A stretch of DNA of 64,000 nt from positions 1,116,001-1,180,000 of the forward strand of contig JAZBRS010000044.1 in NCBI GenBank assembly GCA_037176725.1, read 5' to 3'. The notes under the pieces are model-generated. The model made no database searches. It was given only the letters and a program-made list of their open reading frames with translations, and was not told where the DNA came from. Positions 11,240-21,276 of the stretch are shown here, piece by piece. The stretch's first letter is position 1. The number at the start of each line of letters is the position of its first letter. A program made the position numbers and the translations under genes. This stretch comes from Posidonia oceanica (lineage: Eukaryota; Streptophyta; Magnoliopsida; Alismatales; Posidoniaceae).

Positions 11240-13799
11240 TGTAACATCTGTGATCTTTGCTTGCGCTTTCAGAATATGTATTTGAAAGGCACATGTTCTT
11301 AGCGTGGGTAACCACACATTTTGTAGGCGAGTGTTACCAATGCGTTTTCCTAGCACAGTTTACTCAAGCATTTTAGTGGTTCAGAGTGTTGTAGGTGGTG
11401 AGTTGTGGTTTGGGGATTAATTATCCCACTTCATTTTGGGTTGCTGGGTTTGCTCTAAATATTTGGCCATGCTCGGGAGAGGCGAGAGCGGTGGAATACG
11501 GAGCTCCAAAAAGAGGCCACCGGCGGTTCAAGTTGGGTTTGTTGTGTTGGTAGGTTGTGCGAGCTTGAACTCAAGGTACACACTTCACTGAGTGCTTTTA
11601 ATTGCAATTAGAGATGCAATAATGTTGGTACTTGATAAATATTGTTGTGTTAGTGATTTTCATCATTTTTAAAGGTTTTTGTTAGCATTAATTGTGATTA
11701 TTCGGTGGCTTGAGCTTGTGGTTTACTATTCACAGAGATATATGTGTGAATTGTTTTATTGATATCTCATGATTTTTTGAGATCAGATTTCAATGTTTGA
11801 GGAGGCATTAGATAGAAAGTTTCTAAATCTTCGAGACGGTATATGATATGGATTTTGCGGTTAAGATTTGAGCTCTGAATTCAAGGAATTCAGTAGTAGA
11901 TTTTGCTGGGTTGTGGCGGCTTGTTTGATAGCAAATTATATATGCATGTTGTGGGTGTTGAGGCTTCTATAATTGAATTAGAGATGTGTTATTGTTGTAG
12001 CTTGTTGAATATAGCTTTGTGCATATTTCATAGCAATTATTGATGATTTACCATGCTTAAGTAGAGATTTTTGTCATGTTTGTTGAGTTTGTGGTGGCAT
12101 TGTTCACTGTGTGAGCATGCTACCTTCATTTGTTGATATCTTGAGTTTTACATATCGGATTCTTGAGATTTCAGTAGCATATGGTAGATAATTTCATAAT
12201 CATCATTTTGGTATATCATATGCAATTTTCTATATGGTGTGTTGGTTTTTGTAGGATTTTGCAGGTGGTAGTATTTACTACCCTGTTTTAGCACCTAAGG
12301 CGCATGTGGCAGGTGCATACTGGGGCCACGTGTCCTAGGCGCATTTTTCTCACATGATTTTGCAGTTTAGTAGACAACAGCCTATGTTATGTGGTGTTTT
12401 GTGTTAGTTTTTGAAATGATTTTCCAAAGAAGTTTTGGAAAAAATGTATGAGTTTTGAAAAGGATTGGAAAAGGAATTCCGTGGTTTTAAAGGGACCAAG
12501 AGGACCGAGGTTGAGGACTAGGACCAAGAGGGTCAAAGTATCATCACCGACTATCTAAGGATGATTAATACCTCTAAATGGTCGAGAGCTAGATGCCTAG
12601 GCTGATGTCCAATAGGATTTCTATGTTGTTTTTTTTTTTTTTTTTTTTTGAAGAGACCAAGAGGTTGAGGTTGAGGTATGTGGGACCAAGAGACCAAGGA
12701 TGAGGTCTGGGACCAAGAGGCCAAAGAAATCATGCCTGACGGACTAGGGATGATAGATACCCCTAATGGTCAAGAGCTAGATGTCTAGACTGAGGTCCAA
12801 GAAGTTGTACTAGTGGGACTAGGAGGTGAAAAAGTCCTCTAGGTGGTCGAGTGCAACAGTCTCGAGGACACCGAGAGAGTGGACCCTCTGTGTGTGTTGT
12901 CCTTGTGTAGACATTTGAGGATTCTTAGAGTACGAACCCAAGGTAGGGAGCTCCTACACAGGATGGCTTTGCCGTGGCAATGCAGTGCACCTTGGCGGCT
13001 ACTTGTGGCTAGTGTCAGTCGCTTGGGCCCGAGTGAGACGATAGGTTTTGGACAGTTGTGTGTAATTGTGGTTTTGTGATTAAGGTTTTTTGAGTTCTTA
13101 ATAAGGATTTCAGGTTCTGGTTTAGATATAGAGACCATAGTTTTGAAGATGTGGTTTTGTGGCATCGAGATATGATGCATGTTTTCTGAGGTTTTGGTGT
13201 TGTTGATTGGAATGCACGCCCATATAGTTTGGTGCATCGAGATTTTTTGTGGTTTTGGTTTCCTGGCATCAATATTTAGATGCCTGTTTTAGTTGTAATG
13301 GTTTGATGGGCAGATCTCGAGATTTGAGAGATCTGGGCTTTCTGTTTTGATATGGTTTTCAAGATGCACATTATATTGAGTGAGTGCATTGTGTTTTCCA
13401 TGGTTTTGCCAGTGAGAAATCCGGATTGTGGTAGCCGAGGTGCTGTGCGTGCTTGGGTTTCCTGTGCGAGAACCCATGTGTTGATTTTCAATGGCTTTTG
13501 GTTTGCATAATTATAATGCATGGTTTATGTTGTTTCTCGTTGAATTGTTCCAGGTTTTCTGTGGTTTTGTGTTCTTGGCATGATACGTAGGATTGTTGAG
13601 GTTTCTATTTGGTTTTAGGGCAAGTGTGTGCCTATGTGTTTGCTGGGCAGGATAGCTGCTCTGTGTCACGCATTTGGAGCGCGCATGTGGCCAACGTGTT
13701 CCTAGCGCACATTTTGGTTGTGTCCAGTGCAGCAGTGGCTACAACTGGTGTTTTGGTGTGGTTTTGAGTTTGATTTTCCGATTTCATTGTGAAGTGTGT

Positions 13800-15089
13800 T
13801 GATGAGCACACTATTTTTACATATTTCATGTCCCATATTTATCTATTTTTTATATAAATAATGTTACTCAAGATGTTTTATGTAAATTGTGCAAAAACCT
13901 GGAATCTTGAAAGAGTTGAGGAAAGGAGGGGAAAAGACTAACTGCGCAAAAGAATTCAAATCTAAATCCAAATTCAAAAGATATTTGAAGTAGAAAGGGA
14001 ATAGATTTTGCAACAAGCTCGCGTCAAGAATTCAAATTCATATTTTCATATTCGATTGAGTGGTTAACGAAGCATAATCAACAAGAGAACCAAAAATTAG
14101 CAGGATTCAAAAAATATGGGCACCAAGGAAGCGCCCAAATGCTATTTGGGAGCCTTCCAAGCGCCTGTTACAGAGATATTATGCTACGGAAAATTCTCGG
14201 TTAATAATAATATTGTATCCTTATAATTTTTGTAATTTAAGATTTGATTCTGTTACCAGATTTATTTCCGATAGAAGAGATGCCTTTGGAAGTCTATAAA
14301 AAGACCAATGTTTATAGATGGAGCATCTCTCATTCCCCCCTCTTTAGTTGTTTTTTTTCCTCTTCCTTTGGTGCAAAGCTTTAAGTATTCTCCTTGCTGT
14401 AATCTCAGGTTCTATAAATAAAAATTCATTTTCTTTTCAACTATGTCTTGTATTTCAATTTCTATCTTTATGTCTTTATTTTCTATCATTTCCATGTGCA
14501 ACTAATTTCTAGATCTAGGGTTTAGATTAAGTTTACGTAAATTTCAAATGTTGTGATTAAATCTCTCTTTATCTTTTCATGTTTTATTGTCATGATTACT
14601 TAGGCTAGATGTATATTGCATGAATCTCTATTATATCGATAAACTTTGATGGATCACTATTGATTACATATTTTTAGTCTATGCTTAGGGAAGAATAATT
14701 GGGGATCATGTGTATAGTATCAGATCTAATGTATATCATTTGATTTAATTTAATTTATGTGTTTTTATCTACTACTTGATATTCTATAGTGCATTGCATA
14801 TTGATTATGCTTGTTAAGATAAAAGTCATTGAATTAAATTATTTAGTTCAGGAAGAGAGATAGAGAGTGGATTTAATCATGCATCTTGTACTTACATGAA
14901 TGGATTTGAAAACCCTAGTTCTCTTTTCTTCTGAAATTTCAAGTGTTTAAAATCAATCATGCATCTTGTACTAGATGCATCTTTGCTATATTACTCTATT
15001 CTCTATGGGATCAACCCGTACTTGCATACGTACTACATAGTATGCCGTGCACTTGCAGTATTTATTACTGGATATTAAAATTGACATCA
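13800..15089 (+). mobile_element. Solo LTR, 1.29 kb, nested
   Basis: The ends are TGATGAGCACAC and TTGACATCA, with an exact 5-bp duplication TGTGT (13795-13799 and 15090-15094). A TATAAAAAG promoter box lies at 14295-14303 and a TATAAATAAAAATTC candidate poly(A) region near 14413. It is homologous, in inverted orientation, to the solo LTR at 28600-29978. GTGCACTTGCAG near the 3' end is reminiscent of Athila-type gypsy LTRs, but this assignment is weak. Confidence 0.9.
14295..14303 (+). promoter_or_regulatory. LTR TATA box
   Basis: TATAAAAAG, followed about 30 bp on by GATGGAGCATCTCTC, is a plausible transcription start context of the nested solo LTR. The homologous position in the copy at 28600-29978 has lost the box. 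Confidence 0.6.
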
Positions 15090-15120
15090 TGTGTGTTGGG
15101 TGAACCTATTTTTGGTGGAT

Positions 15121-15176
15121 CACTCACGTGTGCTTGTGTTTTGTGTTTTGTGCTTTGCAGGTGCAGATTAGTAGTC
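15121..15176 (+). promoter_or_regulatory. Conserved LTR block with a CACGTG G-box
   Basis: CACTCACGTGTGCTT, a T/G-rich stretch and TTTGCAGGTGCAGATT. The same order (TCACTCACGTGTG, TGGTTTTCAG, TTGCAGGTGCAGAT) is found on the minus strand near 7115-7153, 21440-21482 (CATGTG variant) and 47180-47223. CACGTG is the plant bZIP/bHLH G-box core, and the TTTTCAG/TTGCAG ends resemble splice acceptors. Confidence 0.55.
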
Positions 15177-15357
15177 AACTTGCTTATTAATGCATATAAA
15201 GAGGAGTCACTCAGCCACACATCGAGGGTCTTAGGTAAATATGTTGTTCTAGATTTATTACTATTGATTGTAGCATTTTATATTATGTGTTTGGATTTAG
15301 ATTCAGTAATGATTAAAAAAAATGTGACTATGTTAATGTGACGACGGGGTCGTTACA

Positions 15358-16289
15358 TGGTGTCTCCATAGTGCACAATAAAATGCCTTCTATGTCACTA
15401 ATTGTGAAGGTTTCGGAAGGTGCAACAAGTGTAGATTCTAACTTGGATTTTGATATTTCAACTTCCCTAAATGACATGAGATATAAGGCATCCCCAACTA
15501 CTGATTCTACACCACTTTTTCCCTCGATTCTTTCAGGACCAAGGTGAAAGAAAGGGCACTTGTATATTTTGTTGTCCATGTTTTTATATTGTTTTTTTAT
15601 TGAGTGTGATTTATCCTTCTTGTACATATACCACACTAATATAGATCTTACATCCGGTCTTATTTGGGTTTTTACAATGTTTTATTGAAAACATTTCATG
15701 TATGCTCTCTGGGTAGTGTATGTACAAAAACATCACTATATTGTACAATTATGAATTCCTATTACTTGCAAGTTATTTTAATTTTTCATTTTCGTATGCT
15801 TCTTTTCTTGTTAAAAGAGGATTTACTAAAGAATTAAACTAAATGCAAAAAATCATATATAAATGCGATTTATATGTTTGCATTGTCAATCGTGAACATG
15901 CCTTTGATTCCATCATTATATTGATTTGAAAGAGAAAAAAGCATGAACATTCATTGTATTTTTCATGTTTCACGTGATCACTATTGACATGAAATTCCAA
16001 TTTCTCTCAACTCACAAAGCATGAATCGAGTATGGACTTCGAAATAGGGGTACAAACGGATCGAATACAAACTAGATGTACTAAAAATCGTATCTACATT
16101 TGTTTAAAATGTCTGAATAAGAATACGAAGATGTGTTGGATAAGAAATTAATGGAGAAATCAGAGTACAAATATTTTTTAGATATTTTTCAAATATCGAA
16201 AGTGAATGAAAATGAATGCAGATGAAATTTGGATATGTAAAACAATGAATATTAAAAGAGTTTGGTAAAATTATAAACCTGATGAAGCA
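15358..16289 (+). pseudogene. S-receptor kinase fragment, tandem copy 2, 3' part
   Basis: Resumes at TGGTGTCTCC. The frame 15338-15547 gives MSLIVKVSEGATSVDSNLDF and DSTPLFPSILSGPR, then a stop, in good agreement with the C-terminus of SD2-5-type kinases. The 3' flank to 16289 matches copy 1. Confidence 0.78.
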
Positions 16290-16346
16290 CACTAAACCAT
16301 ATACCCTGAACCCTGAAACCTGAACCCTGACCCTGGAACCCTAACC
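16290..16346 (+). repeat. Telomere-like tract, start of tandem copy 3
   Basis: CCCTGAACCCTGAAACC-type sequence marks the junction between array units. It is interrupted by a LINE insertion and continues at 17702 with CGAACCGTAAACCCTAAATC. Confidence 0.7.
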
Positions 16347-16351
16347 AATGT

Positions 16352-17173
16352 ATGGCTATTGGGCATATTAGCTCTGTTTGCAAATTGTCTTCTATGGCAA
16401 GGCGTGATTATGAGTCTTCAAAAGAATGGGTGGAGCAAACCTTTTACAGTGATAAGGAAGGTGGTCATTCCAATGCAGGAGGGGTTGAGACTGTTAAGAA
16501 CAAGGCCAAAAAGAAGAACAAGAAATCCAATAAGAGTGTGAAGTTTGCTGTGAACTCAACTCAACATCAGCTTAATTCTAATGCAATGGAGAAGGCAGTC
16601 CGGCTGGACATCTGTGAGACCAACCGTGAGGCTTCTCTACCTTCTAATGAGATATCCAATGAGCTGAATAGGGAGGTTGATTCAGGGCAATCTCCAGGGG
16701 AATGCAAGCCATCAGGGTCTGGTACCTGTCAAAAAGGAGGTTCTTCTTCTTGGGCTGAGGTGGTTGTAGGCACTAGGAAGGATGCCAAGGAGGCAGCTGC
16801 TGTGATGAAGGATTCTCTGGGTGGTTTGATTTCAGGTGTAGAGATCCCTCTGATTGGGTCTGCTAGAGTGGTCTTTGGGCCTAAGAACAAGGTTGTTGAT
16901 GCAAGAGATGGTGGTTATTCTGAGGAGAAAGGTGCTGATGGTTCAGATGAAGTGGAAGAGGCTGCCTTGGGGAGATGGGCACTCTTGATAACTGCCTTGG
17001 TTTCTGCTGCTAGGAAAGTGGGTGGAGCAAAGGTTAGTTCTCAAGATGGTGGTCAGGCTAAGGGCTTAGAACAATTTGGTGAAAGTGGGGATAAGTCTAC
17101 CCCTCTTGATGTTTCGTTTGGTCCCATTGACTATCAAGGTATCCACCATCACATATGGATGATGAGCTCTTGA
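16352..17173 (+). pseudogene. LINE ORF1 C-terminal part
   Basis: A 273-codon frame beginning with the H-x4-C end of a CCHC knuckle (GHISSVC), the same position where the DUF4283 fragment at 8972-9849 ends. It continues with a Lys/Asn-rich basic stretch (KKKNKKSNKSVKF) and a low-complexity Ser/Gly/Glu region (SSSWAEVVVG, an SWAxVV motif common in plant LINE ORF1). It ends at a stop at 17173. Assignment rests on the knuckle and composition. Confidence 0.5.
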
Positions 17174-17577
17174 TGTATGGGGGAGCACAAGAACTTAAGG
17201 ATCTTCATAAGGATTTACATAAGGCCAAGTATACGCCATTTGAAATTGAGGAAGTGGTTCCTCCTCTGCAATTTTTGTATCAATCTGAGCAGCAGCGTGT
17301 TCAAGAACCTAAAGGAGATGGCTTGTCCTCTCTCGATGATTTTGACGATGATGCTTTCTTTAGGGACAACAAGCCGTTTGACTCTGAGGAGCGTGCTCCT
17401 AGTCTTGATGCATTGTTCTATGATGACAGTGGTTATAAGGCATCGAGGAAAAAGAAGAAGTATAAGAGGCGTGATTGGGAGTCTTTGCTTCCACCTGGGG
17501 GCCCTCGGCGTTCGGGGCGTGTGAAAGCACGATCGGCGCTTAGTATGTTCGCGGGCATGGAGGAGGCTTCTATATAG
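17155..17577 (+). CDS. Unrecognised 140-codon frame at the LINE 3' end
   Basis: This frame overlaps the end of the preceding one and is the last coding stretch before the LINE 3' UTR. It is acidic in the middle (LDDFDDDAFF), has DALFYDDSGY and a basic C-terminus (KKKKYKRRDWESLLPPGG, RRSGRVKA). I do not recognise a family. It may be the LINE ORF1 tail in a shifted frame or captured host sequence. No start codon or promoter context supports independent expression. Confidence 0.35.
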   Translation: MDDELLMYGGAQELKDLHKDLHKAKYTPFEIEEVVPPLQFLYQSEQQRVQEPKGDGLSSLDDFDDDAFFRDNKPFDSEERAPSLDALFYDDSGYKASRKKKKYKRRDWESLLPPGGPRRSGRVKARSALSMFAGMEEASI

Positions 17578-17701
17578 GCTTCTTGTACCCTTTGCTTTGT
17601 GTGCTTTCTTGTTACTCCTTGGAGGGGCTGTCCTCCTTAGAGTTCTATGGATGTAATCTTTTTTGGAATCAATGAAGGTTACGGTTAATAAAAAAAAAAA
17701 A

Positions 17702-18540
17702 CCTCGAACCGTAAACCCTAAATCTTGAACCCTAAATCCTCCTCTTCAGATTGATGAGATTGTTCTTCTTGTTAATGAACTTAAAGATAAAGTAGCAGAA
17801 GACTATCTACCTGACATTGTTATCAAATACTATGCTAATATAGATGTCAATAGAGAACATGATAAGAGATGTTACACGTGACCATTTGGTGTCTCCACAG
17901 TGCATAATAATAGGCCTTCTATGTCACTAGTTGTGAAGGTCTTGGAAGGTGCAGCAAGTGTAGATTATAACTTGGATTTTGATATTTCAACTTCCCAAAA
18001 TGATGTGAGATATGAGGCATCCCCAAGTACTGATTCTACACCTTTTTTGCCTTCAGATTCTTTCGGGACCAAGGTGAAAGAAGGGGCACTTGTTTATTTT
18101 GTTGTCCATGTTTTATATTTATTTTTTTGTTGAGAATGATTTATCCTTCTTGTGCATATAGCACACTAATATAGATCATACATCCTATCTAATTTGGGAT
18201 TTTAGAATGTTATATTGAAAACCATTCACACACGCTCTCTAGGTCTTGTATGTACGAGAACATCTCTATTGTGTACAATTACGGATTCCTATTAGTTGGA
18301 AGTTATTTTAAATTTTCATTTTCATATGCTTCTTTTCTCGGTAAAAGAGGATTTACTAAAGAATTAAACTAAATATGAAAAATCATATATAAATGCGTTT
18401 TATATGTTTGCATTTTCATTCATGAACATGCCTTTGATTCCATCATGATATTGCTTTGAAAGAGAAAAAAATGAATATTTATTGTATTTTTTATGTTTTA
18501 CGAGATCACTAATGACACGAAATTCAAGTTTCTCTCAACA
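17702..18540 (+). pseudogene. S-receptor kinase fragment, tandem copy 3
   Basis: Remainder of the junction tract, then coding from 17750. Frame 17900-18078 gives NNRPSMSLVVKVLEGAASVD and SPSTDSTPFLPS. RPSMS..VVKVLEG is the hallmark at the end of plant receptor-kinase domains. The 3' flank is truncated at about 18540: some 430 bp, including the next junction tract, are missing before copy 4. Confidence 0.78.
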
Positions 18541-19237
18541 AACCATAGATTGTCCACCAAACATCCATCAAACATTATTAGCAAATACTGTGAAAATATA
18601 GGTGTCAATAGAGAAGATGCCACAAAGATGTTACGCTTGGCCATTTGGTGTCTCCACAGTGCATAATAATAGGCCTTCTATATCGCTAGTTGTGATGGTC
18701 TTGGAAGGTGCAGCAAGTGTAGATTCTAACTTGGATTTTGATATTTCAACTTCCCAAAATGACATGAGATATGAGGCATCCCCAAGTACTGACTCTACAC
18801 CACTTTTGCCTTCGATTCTTTTGGGACCAAGGTAAAAGAAGAGGTACTAGTCTATTTTGTTGTACATGTTTTTATTTTGTTTTTTGTTGAGAGTGATTTA
18901 TCCTTCCTGTGCATATAGCACACTAATATAGATCATACATCCAGTGTTATTTGGGTTTTTAGAATGTTATATTGAAAACTATTCATGTATGCTCTTTGGG
19001 TCATGTATGTACGAGAACTTCTCTATTGTGTACAATTATTAATTCCTATTAGTTGGACGTTATTTTAAATTTTCATTTTCGTATGCTTCTTTTCTCTATA
19101 AAAGAGGATTTACTAAAGAATTAAACTAAATGCGAAAAATCATATCTAAATGTTATTTATATGTTTGCATCTTCCTTCATGAACATACCATTGATTCCAT
19201 CATGATATTGATTTGAAAAGGAAAAAATACTTTTCTC
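18541..19237 (+). pseudogene. S-receptor kinase fragment, tandem copy 4
   Basis: It begins inside the coding part (ATTAGCAAATACTGTG at 18576). Frame 18602-18835 ends NLDFDISTSQNDMRYEASPS and LLPSILLGPR with a stop. The 3' flank breaks off at about 19237 in GAAAAGGAAAAAATAC and resumes at 27874 with TATTTATTGTATTTTTCATG, the next word of the unit. Confidence 0.78.
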
Positions 19238-19984
19238 AGTATAAGTCTGTTAGCTGTGGTAGAACTAACACTCTTAATTTACTCAAACTAGTGGCAAGTT
19301 TGAGTCCCTTTAACATTATTTAATGTAAGTTTATTAGCTGTGGCAGAGTTAATATTCTCATTGCACTCAAATTAGTGGCAGATTTGAGTATTTTAATGTT
19401 AAATAAAATGTTTTTATGATTTCATGGAATTTCTGAAGTTTTTCCGGACTTTTAACGAATCTCTGTGGATTAATATAAAAGACAGGGGGAAATGCAAAAA
19501 GACCAACTCGTTGCCTCCCTATGCGGCGACACCTCTCGTCGCTAGTGGAAGTGGCAACTAGTTAAGTGTCGTTGCCAGGTTAACAGGCGACGAGAATCCT
19601 GCCACTCTCTCTCGACATATTCTATCATCCTGGGCTTTAATACTACATATGGGATTTTTATAAAGTACTATAATATTTTTCCCATAATTATTAATATTTC
19701 TACGAGTTTTCTAAGCACTTAAATATATGGTATTTCACGTATATCATATAGAAATAGCAATTAGTTAAGAAAAGCTGTAGAAGAATGGATGCCATAATTT
19801 TTTTTCTCGGGTTTTGAATTAATTATCATGTTTTAATGTGTTATAACCATTTTCTAAATTCAAAACTACATTTAAAAATAAGGGAGATAATTCTAGATCA
19901 TTCCAGCGGCTATGGGTTAGACCAAGTCAAAGGATAAGGCCCTAATACTCCTAGATAATAAGTTGGGATTTTATTTTTGAAAAA

Positions 19985-20345
19985 TATAGATATCTGTTTG
20001 TCGCCACTCACTGCGGCGACTAACTTACGTGGGATATTTCTGTTATCAGATAAGCTATCTTCCACGTCGTTTCCATGTCAGAATATATGTGGCTCACCGC
20101 TGCTAAAAGTGGCGACTAGTCTATGTGGACCATATCCTTATCCGATGAGCGAGCCTCCATGTCATTTCAACGTCATTAAAAACAAAATATCTGTAACTCA
20201 GCCCCAGTCTCTACGGCAACTAACTGACGTGGACTTTTGTTGTTATCTTTTGATCGAGCTTCCACGTCATTTCCACGTCATTAAAATAGGATATTTATGC
20301 TTGTCACCGGTTCATGTGGCGACTAGAAAAATATCCGATTTTTTA
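19985..20345 (+). repeat. Four ~100-bp tandem units with ACGT motifs
   Basis: Units start near 19995, 20095, 20195 and 20296. Each has a paired TCGCC..GGCGACTA motif, then ACGTGG, an ATCAGAT/ATCCGAT stretch and CCACGTCATTTCCACGTCA or variants. CACGTCA/TGACGTGG words are ACGT-core bZIP-type sites. The block lies 60-400 bp upstream of the LTR TATA box, where enhancers would be expected. Confidence 0.65.
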
Positions 20346-20409
20346 TTTTAAATTCGTCTCTAGAAGCTTCCTAGATCTTATCCACTCAAGATCTAGCACC
20401 CCTAAACTC

Positions 20410-20417
20410 TATAAATA
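20410..20417 (+). promoter_or_regulatory. LTR TATA box
   Basis: TATAAATA in the Tat-like LTR fragment. The homologous box in the copy at 52675-54240 is TATAAAAA on the minus strand (53266-53273). Confidence 0.6.
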
Positions 20418-21276
20418 AGCCCCAAGAGCTAGAGCTCAGGGGAAGGCATTTTTTGAGAGCTAAGAGACACTTCCAAAAGTGGAGAGATTCTTCTGAGGAG
20501 ATCTGAGTATCATAATGTAGAGGTTCTGAGAGACCCTTGAGTGTTAAAGAGAGAGTCCTTGAGAGAGCTATAGCCCCTCCACTCTGTCAAAATCCTAAAA
20601 GAAAATCTAGATCCCAGAGATCATCCCTAGCCGGAGATCTGTCTGTGTCTCCGCTTCCTCATCCTACAGTACATAGCACGAGAGTGAAGGGAGTATTTGT
20701 TCCAATCTACTTTTTTATTACAGTATTGCATTCTTTAATTATGACCCATTGCATATGCATGCAGAGAATCACCTCCGATTAGTATTAGTTGCATTTATTT
20801 ACATTATTTCTTATTTTTCTGATATTGTTTGCTACACCCAGACTTATCCAGATCTATTCTGTTTGTTTTGAAGGACATGAGTACATCACGTAGCATGAGG
20901 ACGCCGCTGGACAGCATCTTGCCGCCGACCTAGTGAGCCGACGACCCACACCCATCCACATCTCCCGCAAGCACCTTATCAACCAGTCCCGCAAATCGAC
21001 AAGTGGCGATCACCCAAGTCGTCGACGTAGGTGGAAGCGTCGACACCTACATCCAACACCCCCCCTCAATTCCACGTCTACAGTAGGGATCTTAAGGTTT
21101 CTCTTAAGGGTGGTGAATAGAGAATTGAGGATAATAACCTAATTAAAAACTTGTTTAACAAATACAAGCTAATAATAATTGAAATGAGTAGAGTAATGAA
21201 GTTAAAACTTAAACTATAAACATACAAAGAAGGAGATGAGAGAAATTGAGAACAATAAAAACTTATAGTGGTTCGG

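Larger units (their letters stand above)
11240..15357 (+). mobile_element. Solo LTR (chromovirus-like), holding a nested solo LTR
   Basis: The ends are TGTAACATCTG (11240) and GGGGTCGTTACA (15357), with flanks TGGTA/TGGTG giving a 5-bp target-site duplication with one mismatch. Removing it rejoins kinase copy 2. Net length is about 2.82 kb without the nested element at 13800-15089. The block CACTCACGTGTG (15121-15132) near its end is shared with the chromovirus LTRs, which indicates plus orientation. It contains a 20-bp poly-T run at about 12631-12650. No internal coding region is present. Confidence 0.85.
16347..17701 (+). mobile_element. 5'-truncated LINE with poly(A) tail
   Basis: It is inserted in the junction tract of kinase copy 3. 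The 3' end has a UTR (TTGTACCCTTTGC, GTAATCTTTTTTGG, AATGAAGGTTACGGTTAATA) and a poly(A) run at 17690-17701, as in plant L1-type LINEs. The left edge falls inside a zinc knuckle (IGHISSVCK), consistent with 5' truncation. No reverse transcriptase lies between the coding part and the tail. A target-site duplication could not be fixed because the flank is repetitive. Confidence 0.65.
19238..21082 (+). mobile_element. Tat-like LTR, 5' truncated
   Basis: It is the inverted homologue of the LTR at 52675-54240. Shared words in order are GTTAGCTGTGG, AGTGGCAGATTTGAGT, CTGTGGATTAA..AAAAGACAGGG, a TATA region, a GCACGAG..GTGAAGG block, CATATGCATGC and AGTGGCGATCAC, ending TCTACA at 21082. About the first 200 bp are missing: it starts abruptly inside kinase copy 4. 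It lacks an internal region. Confidence 0.75.

Noticed and set aside
18602..18835. Functional kinase gene
   Set aside because: Only the last ~80-100 codons of the family are present in any copy; no kinase catalytic motifs, no start or exon structure.
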